Made by a program: the position numbers and the translations under genes. DNA of 64,000 nucleotides. Source: DATEDA01 sp963789885. GTDB lineage: Bacteria > Pseudomonadota > Gammaproteobacteria > Burkholderiales > SG8-39. Below the pieces are notes generated by a model that ran no database searches, was not told the DNA's origin, and was given only the letters and a program-made list of their open reading frames with translations. Location of the stretch: positions 1 through 64,000 of the forward strand of contig CAWBNB010000010.1 in assembly GCA_963789885.1 (NCBI GenBank), read 5' to 3'. Shown here in pieces: positions 62,516 to 64,000 of the stretch (position 1 is its first letter; every line of letters starts with the position of its first letter).

Positions 62516-64000
62516 CTAGCCGGTCCTCAAGCCGATGCCGTAGAGCAGCGTGACGTTGACTCTGCGATTGGTGTAGCCCGGCTTGAAGCGGCACGTATCC
62601 GTCGCGTGGAACAGGCTCGAATCGAACAGCACGCAACGGTTCTCGCGGTAGGGGACGCGTGTGGCCTTCGCGCCGTTGGTTTGCAGGAATGCGTTGATCT
62701 TTCCGCCGTCCGCCGCGTTGTAGTCCCGATAGCTCCAGCTCTCCGGGGCCCGGACGTCGTAGATCACCATTCCGCCCACGTCGTGATCGTCACAGGCGTC
62801 GTCGGGAGTGATCCAGAAATTGACGTTGACGCGCGCGAAGTCGGCGTGGAGCGCGGTCCCCTGCATCCGCTGGTCGTACTTGAACCCCCAAGCCTGCCAT
62901 AACGGGTGAGGACCGACGACATCGGGCATGACCCGTCTGAGCTCGTCGGCGATCGCGAGCAGGACCCGCGGGCAGAACCCGGTTGACAGCAGCGCGGCGT
63001 GGTAGCCGCTCTTGTAGGCGACTTTCCAGACGGTGGCCTCCTCCGAGAATTGGCGTAGCGCCGCCAGCGCCTCCGCCGAAAGGAAATCGTCGATGACGAC
63101 GACCGACGGATGGGTGTCGCGGTACTGATCCTGAAGGCGACGATAGTCGTTTTCGCCCAGCGCCCGGCCGGCGAACGGGACATCGGGTCGGTGGTGAAGC
63201 GGGACCAGCGCCCGTCGCAGCAATCCGGCCTCCGTTCCCTCCGGCGCGAACGTCTGCGCCCGGATCTCCGGTCCGCCCGTAATAGTGCCCCAGCACCGAC
63301 AGCGCACGCGTAGCGCTCTCCCCGAGCTTGCCCCGTCGCTCCAGCAACTCGAGCTGCTCGTAGTCGTGACGGATCCGCGGCTCGCGCACGGGCCAGTCGA
63401 GGAGCTGATTTCCAACCGCCCAGCTCACCGTCACCGCGGTCGCTCTGTTCAAGATGTCGTACGCGCGATCTCGATCGCCTTCCGAGAGCGCGATCAACCC
63501 GAGCAGCAGGAGCGCCTCGGCGTCGCCCTCGACTTCGCGCCGATACTCGGTCATCAACCGCTCGACGCCCGGTGGTTGCCCGTTTCCAGGGCGAGGGCGA
63601 GGAGCCCGCGTATCGCGGCGATCGATCTCGCGCCGAATCGCAGCGACGCGCCGTAAGCGTCGAGCGCGTTGTCGAACCTGCCGAGGCCGTGGTAGGCCGC
63701 GCCGAGCTGGTCGTAGAGTTGCGGGCCGGCGTTGTTCGCGCTCTTCAGCCGCTCGAAGACGGCGATCGCGTCGTAGTGATCGCCTGCATCGTTCAGGCAG
63801 CTCATCAACTGAAGGGCTACCGCCGGCGATTGCGGCGCGAGCTTGTCCGCGCGTTTGGCGTAGCCGAGCGCCTCCTCGAGGTGGCGGAAGCGCTGCGCGG
63901 CGAAGCTGAGCGCGAGGAGCGCGCGAAAGTTGTTCGGATTCCCGGCGAAGGCGATCAGCGCCGACGAACGCGCGAGCGCCCAGTCGTCCTTCGCCGCCGC
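62516..64000 (-). CDS. TPR-2-oxoglutarate/Fe(II) oxygenase fusion (5' end outside window, two frameshifts)
   Basis: The N-terminal part, which runs off the right edge, is TPR-like (GYAKRADKLAPQSPAVALQL, NAGPQLYDQLGAAYHGLGRF, ALLLLGLIALSEGDRDRAYD). The C-terminal 300 residues are a prolyl-hydroxylase-like oxygenase: iron ligands HADFARVNVNFWITPDD (HxD) and LFHATD, with RRVNVTLLYG as the 2OG-binding end. Breaks at about 63560 and 63277 separate the pieces. It lies 9 bp upstream of trpG and is therefore probably the gene before trpG in the operon. The substrate is unknown; TPR fusions of this kind often act on proteins or glycoconjugates. Confidence 0.75.

Noticed and set aside
62507..64000. trp leader peptide or attenuator upstream of trpG
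   Set aside because: The region is occupied by the oxygenase gene with a 9-bp gap; no Trp-rich leader or terminator/antiterminator pair is visible in the window.

Overview
The window is GC-rich DNA that looks chromosomal and betaproteobacterial, most likely Burkholderiales or a close relative. The evidence is the gene order tyrS / M23 peptidase / erpA / bactofilin / argC / rpsI / rplM, the presence of coq7, a Burkholderiales-type porin, an orphan Bug-family (TctC) binding protein, and two NitT/TauT ABC importers. I see no tRNA, rRNA, insertion sequence, prophage or CRISPR array.

Region 1 (1-22739) holds two tandem giant surface-protein genes. Copy A enters from the left edge and begins inside an array of 18 identical 288-bp units. 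Copy B (about 14.8 kb) is complete. It has an LEPR-XLL motif, a DUF4347 domain, SdrD-B-like and beta-helix blocks, then three further tandem arrays (9 x 405 bp, 2 x 369 bp, 8 x 348 bp). Both copies end in the same unusual C-terminus: an acidic linker, one membrane segment, then a PAWR-type motif.

Region 2 (22740-31200) is signalling and metabolism: a membrane PAS-GGDEF diguanylate cyclase with an I-site; a small cytochrome c with an FNR/Anr-type box, downstream of dadA; a DUF3014 protein; a transmembrane Ser/Thr kinase with an extracytoplasmic sensor; and a PuuE-like deacetylase-fold hydrolase. Region 3 (32168-40368) is nutrient uptake: two divergent NitT/TauT ABC systems, the right-hand one behind a consensus sigma-54 promoter, then a cytidine-deaminase-fold deaminase, a Bug binding protein and an EamA exporter. 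Together these suggest nitrogen-regulated scavenging of a nitrogen-containing compound.

Region 4 (40370-54446) is conserved housekeeping: tyrS, M23 peptidase, erpA, a PlpD-like patatin/beta-barrel protein, HdeD, bactofilin, argC, rpsI and rplM, an OsmC protein, a FadL-type channel, coq7 and a JmjC-type oxygenase. Upstream of rplM is a candidate small RNA with its own promoter and terminator; its predicted loop displays two anti-Shine-Dalgarno motifs. Region 5 (54639-64000) has a TPR-methyltransferase, a porin and a tightly packed operon TPR-2OG oxygenase / trpG / trpD / trpC / TPR protein.

At least a dozen genes, including single-copy rpsI and trpC, carry small indels, mostly +1. This looks like residual sequencing error rather than decay. 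I therefore give full-length gene coordinates across those breaks and state where each break is.
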